DNA from: Bacteroidales bacterium UBA3856
GTDB taxonomy: Bacteria; Bacteroidota; Bacteroidia; Bacteroidales; UBA932
Assembly (NCBI GenBank): GCA_002392525.1
Contig: DGHE01000113.1
Location: forward strand, 1-8,483
Length of the DNA: 8,483 nucleotides
Direction of reading: 5' to 3'
Shown piece after piece: positions 1 to 6,460 of this stretch (positions are counted from its first letter, which is position 1; each line of letters begins with the position of its first letter). The position numbers and the translations under genes are program-made. The notes under the pieces were generated by a model that did not search any database, was not told the DNA's origin, and was given only the letters and a program-made list of their open reading frames with translations.

Positions 1-1016
1 TCAACATAGACCCCTATGCCAATGCATTCAACGTGGAGCCCATCGGCGCAGCCTGCGCGAGCGACCTTCCCAAGGCAAACCCCTACGTGTTCGAACGTAA
101 ATGGGAAATCGATTCCCACTGCTACCCCATCCGCCTGGCCTACGAATACTGGAAGAAAACCGGAGATACCTCCGTCTTTGACAACCACTGGCTCACAGCC
201 ATCACGAGCATCCTCACGGTCCTTCGCGAGCAGCAGCGCTACGGCGGCCACGGCTCCTACACGTTCCTCCGTGTCACCGACCGTCAGCTGGATACCAAGT
301 GCGTAGTGGGCCGCGGCAACCCCGTACGCCCCTGCGGCCTCATCGCATCGGCCTTCCGCCCTTCCGACGACGCCACCACCTTCGAGTTCCTCATCCCCTC
401 CAACTTTATGGCAGTCAGCGCGCTCAAGAGGGCCTCCGAGATTCTCGCCGATGTCAACGGAGAGAAGGATCTGGCCGATGAATGCATCGCCCTGGCCGGA
501 GAAGTGGAACGCGCCCTCAAGGAGAACGCTGTCGTGGAGCATCCCGTCTTCGGCCCTGTCTATGCCTTCGAGGTGGACGGCTTCGGCGGCCACTTCCTTA
601 TGGATGATGCCAACGTCCCGTCCCTTCTGGCCATGGCCTACCTGGACCCCGCCATGCAGGAAGACCCCATCTACCGCAACACGCGTAAGATGGTCTGGAG
701 TGAGTATAACCCGTATTTCTATCGCGGAAAAGCCGGAGAAGGGATCGGCGGACCGCACATCGGAATCGAGAACATCTGGCCGATGAGCATCATGATGCGG
801 GCCTTTACCGCCACCTCCGACGAGGAGATCCTGGAGTGCATCCTGCAGCTTCTGAGAACCGACGCCGGAACCGGCTTCATCCACGAGTCCTTTAACCGGA
901 ACGACGCCTCCGACTTTACCCGCGAATGGTTCGCCTGGCAGAATACCCTCTTCGGGGAACTGATCCTGAAACTGATTGAAGACGGGAAGCTAGAGCTTCT
1001 CAACAGTATTATATAG
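1..1016 (+). CDS. GH125 exo-alpha-1,6-mannosidase, 3' part (5' end outside window)
   Basis: GH125 (formerly DUF1237) enzymes are inverting exo-alpha-mannosidases that remove alpha-1,6-linked mannose from N-glycans and mannans. The frame is open to the left edge (first full codon at 3), so the GTG at 33 is not the true start. About 337 residues are visible; family members of roughly 450-490 residues imply that 110-150 N-terminal residues, with any signal peptide, are missing. Family landmarks: DPYANAFN at 9-32, then WEIDSHCYP from 102, a GGHGSYTFLR stretch, RPSDDA, FLIPSNFMAV, GGHFLMDDANVPSLLA and GGPHIGIENIWPMS. In the Clostridium perfringens homologue an Asp is the acid and a Glu near the C-terminus the base; here the Asp at 111-113 and a Glu in HESF (885-887) or REW (924-926) are candidates, not aligned. 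It lies convergent to the PUL operon, probably acting in the periplasm on imported oligosaccharide. The last 27 bases overlap the sigma gene. Confidence 0.93.
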   Translation, partial: NIDPYANAFNVEPIGAACASDLPKANPYVFERKWEIDSHCYPIRLAYEYWKKTGDTSVFDNHWLTAITSILTVLREQQRYGGHGSYTFLRVTDRQLDTKCVVGRGNPVRPCGLIASAFRPSDDATTFEFLIPSNFMAVSALKRASEILADVNGEKDLADECIALAGEVERALKENAVVEHPVFGPVYAFEVDGFGGHFLMDDANVPSLLAMAYLDPAMQEDPIYRNTRKMVWSEYNPYFYRGKAGEGIGGPHIGIENIWPMSIMMRAFTATSDEEILECILQLLRTDAGTGFIHESFNRNDASDFTREWFAWQNTLFGELILKLIEDGKLELLNSII

Positions 1017-1571
1017 AAGGATGGCGGCCAGCGGCAGATAATCCTTGAGCGAACGCCGCATGGCTGCAAGCCCGTTCTGGATTTCCCGTGTAACCGTACG
1101 CACGGGAATCCCCAGGGCCTCAGCAATCTCTTTATAAGTTTTGCCCTCCACCCGGGATGCGTAGAATACGCTGGCCGTCATGGGGGGCATTTTCTGCAGC
1201 TCCCGCTCAAAAATAGTGACAATCTCATCTTCGAACAGCTTCTGTGTGAGGCTGTCGTTCTGCAGAATTCGGACTTTTGCGTCCATGCAGGCCTGTTCGT
1301 AAATATTGAATGTGCGTTTCTGGGAACTCTGGCGGGAACGGAGATGGTCCAGGCACTTGTGCTTGACGATTCCCAGAATATAGGCAGGGAGAGATTCGGG
1401 CAGCTCTGCCGTCTCGCGGGTATCCCAGAAGGTCATAAAGCTCTCAGAAACCACATCTTCCGCCTCCATCCTGTCCTGCAGGTAGGACATGGCAATCTCT
1501 ATGAAGCGGGCGCTGTATTTCCCATACAACGTAGTGAATTCCTGGAGGGATATGATAGAATTTTGGGACAT
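990..1571 (-). CDS. ECF RNA polymerase sigma factor, Bacteroides PUL type
   Basis: A 193-residue sigma-70 family ECF factor that would direct RNA polymerase to target promoters, most likely those of this locus. Region 2 spans about residues 10-80, with the AEDVVSESF core-binding helix at 37-45 and DHLRSR at 75-80. Region 4 spans about 118-177, ending in a helix-turn-helix (KTYKEIAEALGIPVRTVTREI). The hydrophobic tail after SLKDYLP is common in Bacteroidota ECF factors of the PUL family. The ATG at 1571 is the only sensible start, since the next Met is residue 28, inside region 2. No Shine-Dalgarno is present; a TATATTTG box lies only 8 bases upstream. The gene is separated from the upstream operon by a terminator, so it probably has its own promoter. 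No FecR-type anti-sigma gene is adjacent, which is unusual for PUL ECF factors. Its 3' end overlaps the GH125 gene. Confidence 0.93.
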   Translation of the reverse strand: MSQNSIISLQEFTTLYGKYSARFIEIAMSYLQDRMEAEDVVSESFMTFWDTRETAELPESLPAYILGIVKHKCLDHLRSRQSSQKRTFNIYEQACMDAKVRILQNDSLTQKLFEDEIVTIFERELQKMPPMTASVFYASRVEGKTYKEIAEALGIPVRTVTREIQNGLAAMRRSLKDYLPLAAILLYNTVEKL

Positions 1572-1579
1572 TTCCGCTG

Positions 1580-1587
1580 CAAATATA
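1580..1587 (-). promoter_or_regulatory. TATATTTG -7 box of the sigma gene
   Basis: On the minus strand these bases read TATATTTG, an exact match to the Bacteroidota -7 consensus TAnnTTTG. No clear -33 TTTG lies at the usual distance; that position falls in the T-rich tail of the preceding terminator. The final G is only 8 bases before the ATG at 1571, so transcription would start a few bases from the start codon or at it. The motif match is direct; promoter function is inference. Confidence 0.55.
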
Positions 1588-1604
1588 CAACAAAAAGAAG
1601 AGAT

Positions 1605-1638
1605 AAAAAAGGCGCCGCAACTCTCAGTGCGGCGCCTT
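1605..1638 (-). terminator. Intrinsic terminator of the PUL operon
   Basis: A perfect 11-bp inverted repeat (AAGGCGCCGCA / TGCGGCGCCTT, arms 1609-1619 and 1628-1638) encloses an 8-base loop. Read on the minus strand, the hairpin runs into a TTTTTT tract (1610-1605), the classical rho-independent layout. It starts 8 bases after the stop codon of the Ig-like lipoprotein gene (TAA at 1649-1647). In plus orientation the hairpin is followed by TAGAAAAAG with no T tract, so it should act mainly on leftward transcription. It separates the lipoprotein operon from the sigma gene. Confidence 0.9.
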
Positions 1639-1646
1639 AGAAAAAG

Positions 1647-2807
1647 TTAGTTCTTGTAAGTGACTTTAATACCCGTCAGATACGTGTTCGTAGAGTTGGT
1701 AAACGTTACGGTCTTGGCGTTACCTGTCCAGGTGTTACCGGAATACTCTCCGGAATCCGGAGTGAAGTTGGTGCTGTAGTAGGAGGAGTAAGGCGTGAAG
1801 ACAATCTCCGTAATGAAAAATCCTTCCGGAACGGAGAAGGTCATGACGCCGTTTGCACGTACATTCATATACCAGGAAGAATAGTAGTTGTTGCTTCCCG
1901 TGAAGGTAACATCCTCGTAGGTAAAGTTGGCCGATGTGGGCAGGAACGACACCGTCGCCAGCATGTTGACGGTAACATCAACAGACTGCGTGAAGCCGTT
2001 GGAGGCAACCGTGAAGGTGACATCTCCGGCACCCACCAGGTTCACAAGGCCCGTCTTCTCATCCACGGTAGCGATGGTCTCGTCGGAGCTGGTCCACACG
2101 GGATCCAGTACGCCAAGGGCATCGGCCGGGTCCTTGCGGACGCTGAGCTGGAAGCTGTCGCCTTTGTACACCTTGCCGGCGGGAACGCCGCTGATCACAA
2201 GACCGGTCATATCCACGTTGACGGTAAGGTCGATGGAAGAGGTGACGTCGCCAGCCTGCACGTAAATGGTGGCATAACCGCCCATGCGGCCGGTCACGAC
2301 AGCCTTGGTGGGATCAACGGCATCGGCCGCAACCGTCGCGATGGTCTCGTCGGAAGACGTCCACTTGATGCTGTACGGAACATTGATATCGTCCGGGCCG
2401 ATGGTGACGCTGAGGTCACCGGTAGCACCCTTCTCGATGGTGAGCTCGCTCACGCTGGGAACGACGGAGGTGACGGGAGAGCTAACCTTGACCAGGCACT
2501 CGACGCTCTTTCCGGAGGCCGATGCCGTTACGGTAGCCTCGCCGGCGCCCACGGCCGTCACCACACCCTCTGCCGTAACAGAGGCCACGGCGGCGTCGCT
2601 GCTCACCCAGGACACCTTGGCGGCACCCTTGGGCGTTACGGTAGCAACCAGCGCTTCCTGGTTTCCTTTGACAATGGTAATCTCGGCCTTGTTCAGGAAG
2701 AGGCCGTTACCGTCGGCGGTACCGACGATTTTCTCTTCCTTCTCGCAGGAGGCGAAGACCGCCGCGCAGGCGGTCAACGCAATCATATAACGAAATACTT
2801 TTTTCAT
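1647..2807 (-). CDS. Surface lipoprotein with three bacterial Ig-like (BIG2) domains and a C-terminal module
   Basis: No enzyme signature is visible. The 386-residue protein begins with a lipoprotein signal (MKKVFRYMIALTACAAVFASC, Cys21). CEKEE follows, an acidic stretch of the kind linked to surface export in Bacteroidota. Three BIG2-like domains follow at about 35-108, 112-198 and 201-283, each with a W-(V/T)-SSD-x-x-(V/I)-A-(S/T)-V core and a GAG(E/D)-type strand. The last 100 residues form a different Tyr/Ser-rich beta domain ending in GNTWTGNAKTVTFTNS and a TGIKVTY strand. Similar tails occur on many gut Bacteroidota surface proteins, with unclear function. Being last in a GH18/SusCD operon, it may be a spacer-like glycan-binding or adhesive protein (inference). 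An in-frame ATG at 2819 would add four residues (MVKV) and overlap the GH18 gene by 7 bases; 2807 was chosen because it gives a standard MKK signal and has AAAGG upstream. Confidence 0.85.
   Translation of the reverse strand: MKKVFRYMIALTACAAVFASCEKEEKIVGTADGNGLFLNKAEITIVKGNQEALVATVTPKGAAKVSWVSSDAAVASVTAEGVVTAVGAGEATVTASASGKSVECLVKVSSPVTSVVPSVSELTIEKGATGDLSVTIGPDDINVPYSIKWTSSDETIATVAADAVDPTKAVVTGRMGGYATIYVQAGDVTSSIDLTVNVDMTGLVISGVPAGKVYKGDSFQLSVRKDPADALGVLDPVWTSSDETIATVDEKTGLVNLVGAGDVTFTVASNGFTQSVDVTVNMLATVSFLPTSANFTYEDVTFTGSNNYYSSWYMNVRANGVMTFSVPEGFFITEIVFTPYSSYYSTNFTPDSGEYSGNTWTGNAKTVTFTNSTNTYLTGIKVTYKN
2071..2354 (-). repeat. 17-bp direct repeat in consecutive Ig-like domains
   Basis: The same 17 bases (plus strand gcgatggtctcgtcgga) occur at 2071-2087 and 2338-2354, 267 bp apart. 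They encode the SSDETIA core that is identical in Ig-like domains 2 and 3. Domain 1 has the diverged SSDAAVA. This is an in-frame coding repeat, not a mobile or regulatory repeat. Confidence 0.6.
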
Positions 2808-2812
2808 AACCT

Positions 2813-4219
2813 TTACCATTCGAGGGATACGTAATCAAGAGACTTGGTCTCGGGATAGAACTTCGTGGGCTTCTTGAGCTCGCAGCCATAGATGGCCTTG
2901 GAAAGGATATTCATGGCATTCCAGTCACGCTGCAGGTTCCTGGAGTCGTTCCACAAGGAGAAGATCATCCAGAGACCGTAGTCGGAGGCCATCCACTGGG
3001 AAACGGAACTCTCGGAGGGAGTGGATCTCCACTGGGCAAATTCGCTGGACTGGTAGGATACCTGTGCATTGGTCATACCGGAGTAGGCTACACCGCGGCG
3101 GCCGTAGTCACCCACGGCCCATGCCATGTACTCGCCGGGCTCCACACCGTCCACGGCGGCATTGCCCAGGGCGCTGCCATACTGGTAAGACATCATCTCC
3201 TTGTCGGGCATGGCCTTCCAGGTCTCGTAGTAGAGGCGGTTGCCTGCAGCCTGGGAGCGCCTGGTGAACCAGGGAATGGAGAGGTCGGGGCTGTTGGAGT
3301 ACTCGTCGTCGTAGTTGACGCCGTCAAAGCCGTAACCTTCGCAGAGGGCCTTCATCTCCTGGGCAAAGGCGCGTGCGCCTGCGTCGGAGAGCTGGGCCAG
3401 ACCGGATGCATCGTGGTTGCCCAGCACGGAGATGAACACTTTCATGCCTCTTTCGCGGAGGGGACGCACAATCTCGTCGTAGTGGTCCAGGATGTACTGG
3501 CACTGCGGGTTGGCAAAGCAGTACACCTTACCCTTCTCGGCGTCGTAGTTGATGTTGTAGGCAAACAGCACCAGGTGGTCGATGAGCAGATGACCGTCCT
3601 CGGTCTCGAACTGAAGCATGTTGAGCGGGTTGGTGTTGTTCACCTCAATCCACACATTGACCTTCTTGCGGGCAGGGTCGTCGGTGGACACCGTCGTCTG
3701 GAAAGCCATGTTCTTCACAAGGTAAACCACCCTTTCCTCCGACACCTTCACGCCGCTGGCGGAGGTGCTGGCCTTCAGGGGAAGGAGATACGTCTTCTCC
3801 TCCTTGTCGCCAAGGGGGCTCAGCGTAATGTCCAGGCTGCCGGAACGGGTCTTTTTGGCCTCGACAGTCACCTCTCCGTTATCCTGGATAGCCACCAGCT
3901 CGGAGGGGAACAGCTCGAAGCTCGTTCCGTGCTTTTCGTTGTACTCTCTCAGGTATTCGGCATCAAGGGCAACCTTGACCTGGACATTTGCAGCAGCGGC
4001 TCTCGGGAGCGCGAAGACAACCGAACGGGTAATCTCCTCACTGCGGATCTCCACCACCTGGGAGGTCTTGTTGGTAGAGAGGTCTCGTAAGCTGCCCACC
4101 AGCGTGCCCACATTGGCGTAGGCGGCCTCGTCCACGTGGTCTACCGTGATGGCTTCTTTCTCACAGGAGACCAGCGTGCAGGCGGCAATGGCAGCAACAG
4201 TAATAAATATCTTTTTCAT
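2813..4219 (-). CDS. GH18 endo-beta-N-acetylglucosaminidase with N-terminal BT_3987-type (DUF1735) domain, lipoprotein
   Basis: Predicted to hydrolyse the bond between the two core GlcNAc residues of N-glycans, releasing the glycan from glycoprotein at the cell surface. The 468-residue protein has a lipoprotein signal (LVSC, Cys19) followed by EKE, consistent with surface display. A beta-rich DUF1735 domain spans about 28-175, with motifs such as EYNEKHGTSFELFP and YLLPLKA. A GH18 TIM barrel spans about 185-468, with HLVLFAYNINYD, KVFISVLGNHD and the catalytic strand FDGVNYDDEYS. In the family motif DGxxxDxE, the residues are Asp299, Asp304 (positions its partner) and Glu306 (acid), encoded at 3325-3302; all are intact. 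Position 4 of the motif is Asn302 instead of the classical Asp, but the related B. theta enzyme also lacks Asp there (from memory). SYQYG and the late WNDSRNLQRDWNAMN segment agree with the family. It starts 3 bases after the upstream stop with no clear Shine-Dalgarno, suggesting coupled translation. Confidence 0.93.
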   Translation of the reverse strand: MKKIFITVAAIAACTLVSCEKEAITVDHVDEAAYANVGTLVGSLRDLSTNKTSQVVEIRSEEITRSVVFALPRAAAANVQVKVALDAEYLREYNEKHGTSFELFPSELVAIQDNGEVTVEAKKTRSGSLDITLSPLGDKEEKTYLLPLKASTSASGVKVSEERVVYLVKNMAFQTTVSTDDPARKKVNVWIEVNNTNPLNMLQFETEDGHLLIDHLVLFAYNINYDAEKGKVYCFANPQCQYILDHYDEIVRPLRERGMKVFISVLGNHDASGLAQLSDAGARAFAQEMKALCEGYGFDGVNYDDEYSNSPDLSIPWFTRRSQAAGNRLYYETWKAMPDKEMMSYQYGSALGNAAVDGVEPGEYMAWAVGDYGRRGVAYSGMTNAQVSYQSSEFAQWRSTPSESSVSQWMASDYGLWMIFSLWNDSRNLQRDWNAMNILSKAIYGCELKKPTKFYPETKSLDYVSLEW

Positions 4220-4222
4220 ACT

Positions 4223-5404
4223 TTATTCTTCGGGAAGTGAAACTTTAGGCCACTGGGTGGCTGCATCAAGCGTAAGGTCGTTTCCGTTGGGAGAAGCGTC
4301 CTTGAGAACGGTACCTGCACCGTCATCCATCTTCCAGTAGGCGATGAGGCCCTCGGAAGCGGGATCGACAAAGTAGAAGTGGGTGTCCTGGTTGATTTCT
4401 TCCTCGGTGAGGCAGTGGTCCCAGATGCGGACCTCGGCCAGTTCGCCGTCCAGGTAGCGGTCTCCGGCATAGGAGTAGCCCAGCCAGAAGTAACGGCTGC
4501 CGCTGGTCTCGCCCTTGTCGTTTCCGTAGGCACCCCAGGTAACGCTGCTGCGTCCGGCATTGGCGGCATCCAGAACCTTACGGCCATCGAAGTAGACGGT
4601 AGACCTGCCGTTGTCGAACACGCAGGCCACGTGGGTCCACTTGCCCAGCGTGAAGCTCATGTTGGAGTTGGTCTGGTTCTGCGAGGAAGCGACCTGCAGC
4701 TGTGTGTCGGGAACACCGGCATCACCGATACGTAGGAGATAGTGGCCTTCCACACCCATGATGGTGGAGATGAGACGGCCGGCAGCGTTCTGGCGAACCA
4801 GGGCCTCGGCGGTGAACTGTCTCATGTTGGTGAACTTCTCGGGGGTCTTCCAGCTCTGGGCGCCGGCACGGTTGTTGGCCATGTTGCACACGACGTTGAT
4901 GAGAGCGGCACCCTTGAACACATAGTAAACCACCGTCTTGGACGCAATCACGTTGATGTCGGTGACGTTCTTGAGCACCACGGGCATCACGTAGATGATG
5001 TTGCGGTTGAGGTTACCCAGGTTGGTGAAAGTGATGATGGCGGGAGCCGATGCATTGGACCCCTTCAGGATCTTCACCTCGGGATTGTCAATGTTGCAGC
5101 AGGAGAGGGGCAGAGCCACGGCATCCGGCTGGGCATACTCGGCCTTGTAGCAGTCCAGGTATGCGGGATCTGCGACCAGGACGCCGTCCAGGTCTTCTTC
5201 CACCTTGAGGGCGGTGCCGATGCTCAGCGTGCGCATGATGTCTCCGCTGCCGGCCTTCACCAGGATTTCCTCGGATACCGCCTGGGTGTTGATGTAAAGC
5301 TTGTTTGTGAAGTGGTGCTCTTCCATGGCCTCTTTCTCCGTCTGGCAGGATACCCATGCGAAGGCGGCGGAAAAGAGGAGAAGTGCATATCTGTTGAGTT
5401 TCAT
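4223..5404 (-). CDS. DUF1735 plus LamG (concanavalin-like) surface lipoprotein, probable glycan-binding protein
   Basis: A 393-residue non-catalytic protein. The signal peptide ends at WVSC (Cys20) and is followed by QTEKEAMEE, an acidic stretch consistent with surface export. Residues about 30-165 match the DUF1735 type of the neighbouring GH18 protein, with YVMPVVLKNV and VVYYVFKG strands at its end. Residues about 185-390 form a LamG/jelly-roll domain: FTAEALV, GKWTHVACVFDNGRSTVYFDG (255-274), LDGELAEVRIWDHCLTEEEI (319-338, a LamG hallmark) and GLIAYWKMDDGAG. Proteins with this architecture sit next to the GH18 in N-glycan PULs and are thought to be surface glycan-binding proteins that present substrate. 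No hydrolase motif is seen. Its AAGGAGG Shine-Dalgarno is perfect and shares bases with the stop codon of the upstream gene. It ends 3 bases before the GH18 start codon. Confidence 0.88.
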   Translation of the reverse strand: MKLNRYALLLFSAAFAWVSCQTEKEAMEEHHFTNKLYINTQAVSEEILVKAGSGDIMRTLSIGTALKVEEDLDGVLVADPAYLDCYKAEYAQPDAVALPLSCCNIDNPEVKILKGSNASAPAIITFTNLGNLNRNIIYVMPVVLKNVTDINVIASKTVVYYVFKGAALINVVCNMANNRAGAQSWKTPEKFTNMRQFTAEALVRQNAAGRLISTIMGVEGHYLLRIGDAGVPDTQLQVASSQNQTNSNMSFTLGKWTHVACVFDNGRSTVYFDGRKVLDAANAGRSSVTWGAYGNDKGETSGSRYFWLGYSYAGDRYLDGELAEVRIWDHCLTEEEINQDTHFYFVDPASEGLIAYWKMDDGAGTVLKDASPNGNDLTLDAATQWPKVSLPEE

Positions 5405-5411
5405 GATGGTT

Positions 5412-5418
5412 CCTCCTT
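5412..5418 (-). promoter_or_regulatory. Strong ribosome binding site overlapping the upstream stop codon
   Basis: The minus strand reads AAGGAGG, 7 bases before the ATG at 5404. Together with the preceding T it forms TAAGGAGG, so the TAA stop of the GH18-like gene (5419-5417) lies inside the binding site. This fixes the start of the DUF1735/LamG gene. Such strong sites are uncommon in Bacteroidota. Confidence 0.7.
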
Positions 5419-6445
5419 ATTTCAAAGGTGAAGGGTTCATAGTGGCGATGGCAGTATTGATCTCACTATACACATTCTGGATGTTGAAGTAGTCAAACTG
5501 CGCGTGATTCACGCAGATGCCTTTCTTTCCAAAGCTGGCATCGGGCGTGACGGCCCAGCGGGCGGCACCGTCAATGGCCGAGATGTTGCCGGAGAAAAGG
5601 CCTGCGGTGGCCGTCTCGTCGGTTACGTCAAGGGCGGTGACACCCAGGACGAACTTGTCGGCGGGAACACCTTCGCCGGAAGCCATGTGGACGGCAAAGT
5701 TAAATCCTTCGAGGCTGGTGACAGTCTCGGCCGGAACAATGATGTACTGGGCCGGAGTGAGCACGTCGGCCTCCAGCAGCAGGTTGTTGGGATTGCCCTG
5801 GAAGAAGAGCAGTTTTCCGCTGGCCGCGTAGGTGAGCACGGGGGCGAAGAAAGCTTCCTGGAGTGCGATGACCTTCTCGGACTCGCCGGATTTGAGGCCC
5901 AGCGGGTTCTTGCCCACGTAGGAAACCATCACGCCGTCAAGGCCCAGTTTTGTGGCCGTTCCGATGAACGCGTTCACTTTTTCTCCCATCCAGGCAACCT
6001 CGTCCTCGAGCGTAGGCTCCGTCTCGGACTCAAGGCCTTCCAGATAGAGGGCATATTCCTTTTCCAGAACGTCGAAATCCAGGGGAATGAGGGTTTTGAT
6101 TCCCTTCTTTTCCTTCACCTCGGCTACCTCGGAGAGGATGGTCTCGCTGATGGTGCTGTAGTTGTTGAGGACAACGTAGTCCACGCTGTCGGGCAGGTTG
6201 TTCACGTGGTCGGCACGTCCGGTGAGGGCGCCGGCCTTGTTGTCGAAGCGGGCGATGAGTACCTGATGCTCGGTGGCATGGTAGCTGCGGACACTCTCCA
6301 GGTAAGCCTCGTAGAGAGCCGGATTCTTCTCCTCGATAGTGACGTAGTTGAATTCCAGGGCTTCCTGTTGCGTCCACTTGCTGCATGCACCGGCGCTGAG
6401 GATGACCGCCGCAAGGATGGCAATGTATTTAATGCTATTTTTCAT
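5417..6445 (-). CDS. GH18-fold lipoprotein lacking the catalytic acids, probable glycan-binding pseudoenzyme
   Basis: A 342-residue protein with a lipoprotein signal (LSAGAC, Cys21). The rest resembles the GH18 barrel of the BT1044-like type found in Bacteroidota N-glycan loci: HQVLIARFDN, DSVDYVVLNNYS, KTLIPLDFD, LGLDGVMVSYVG, KLLFFQGNP, AQYIIVPAE, KFVLGVTALDV and the typical C-terminal YSEINTAIATMNPS. At the catalytic strand the motif DGxxxDxE reads DGVMVSYV: Asp170 remains, but Ser175 and Val177 replace the catalytic Asp and Glu (codons at 5923-5921 and 5917-5915). Hydrolysis by the GH18 mechanism is therefore not expected. The position after SusD and before the LamG protein suggests a surface glycan-binding role built on a dead enzyme fold. 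The start at 6445 is supported by GAGGAG 8 bases upstream. Fold assignment rests on motif spacing by eye, so distant homology should be confirmed. Confidence 0.82.
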   Translation of the reverse strand: MKNSIKYIAILAAVILSAGACSKWTQQEALEFNYVTIEEKNPALYEAYLESVRSYHATEHQVLIARFDNKAGALTGRADHVNNLPDSVDYVVLNNYSTISETILSEVAEVKEKKGIKTLIPLDFDVLEKEYALYLEGLESETEPTLEDEVAWMGEKVNAFIGTATKLGLDGVMVSYVGKNPLGLKSGESEKVIALQEAFFAPVLTYAASGKLLFFQGNPNNLLLEADVLTPAQYIIVPAETVTSLEGFNFAVHMASGEGVPADKFVLGVTALDVTDETATAGLFSGNISAIDGAARWAVTPDASFGKKGICVNHAQFDYFNIQNVYSEINTAIATMNPSPLK

Positions 6446-6453
6446 ATTCTTGT

Positions 6454-6459
6454 CTCCTC
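6454..6459 (-). promoter_or_regulatory. Ribosome binding site of the GH18-like gene
   Basis: The minus strand reads GAGGAG 8 bases before the ATG at 6445, directly after the TAA stop of the SusD-like gene (6463-6461). It confirms the chosen start. Confidence 0.6.
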
Positions 6460-6460
6460 A

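Noticed and set aside
1017..1046. Inverted repeat AAGGAT/ATCCTT just after the GH125 stop as a possible terminator
   Set aside because: It is only 6 bp with an 18-base loop, has no T tract, and lies inside the sigma coding region.
719..1126. A minus-strand open frame over the GH125 3' end
   Set aside because: It overlaps GH125 and the sigma gene out of frame, with no recognisable domain and no start signal.
2071..2354. 17-bp repeat as a recombination or phase-variation site
   Set aside because: It is a direct repeat in frame within homologous Ig-like domains, and is fully explained by domain duplication and codon bias.
2808..2819. Start at 2819 for the Ig-like lipoprotein
   Set aside because: It would add MVKV before a standard MKK signal and overlap the GH18 stop. 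The ATG at 2807 gives a typical signal peptide, though 2819 cannot be excluded.
4742..5431. A 229-codon plus-strand open frame opposite the DUF1735/LamG gene
   Set aside because: It mirrors a clear lipoprotein gene, and its His/Gly/Val-rich translation resembles no family. The similar frame at 3413-4090, opposite GH18, is rejected for the same reason.
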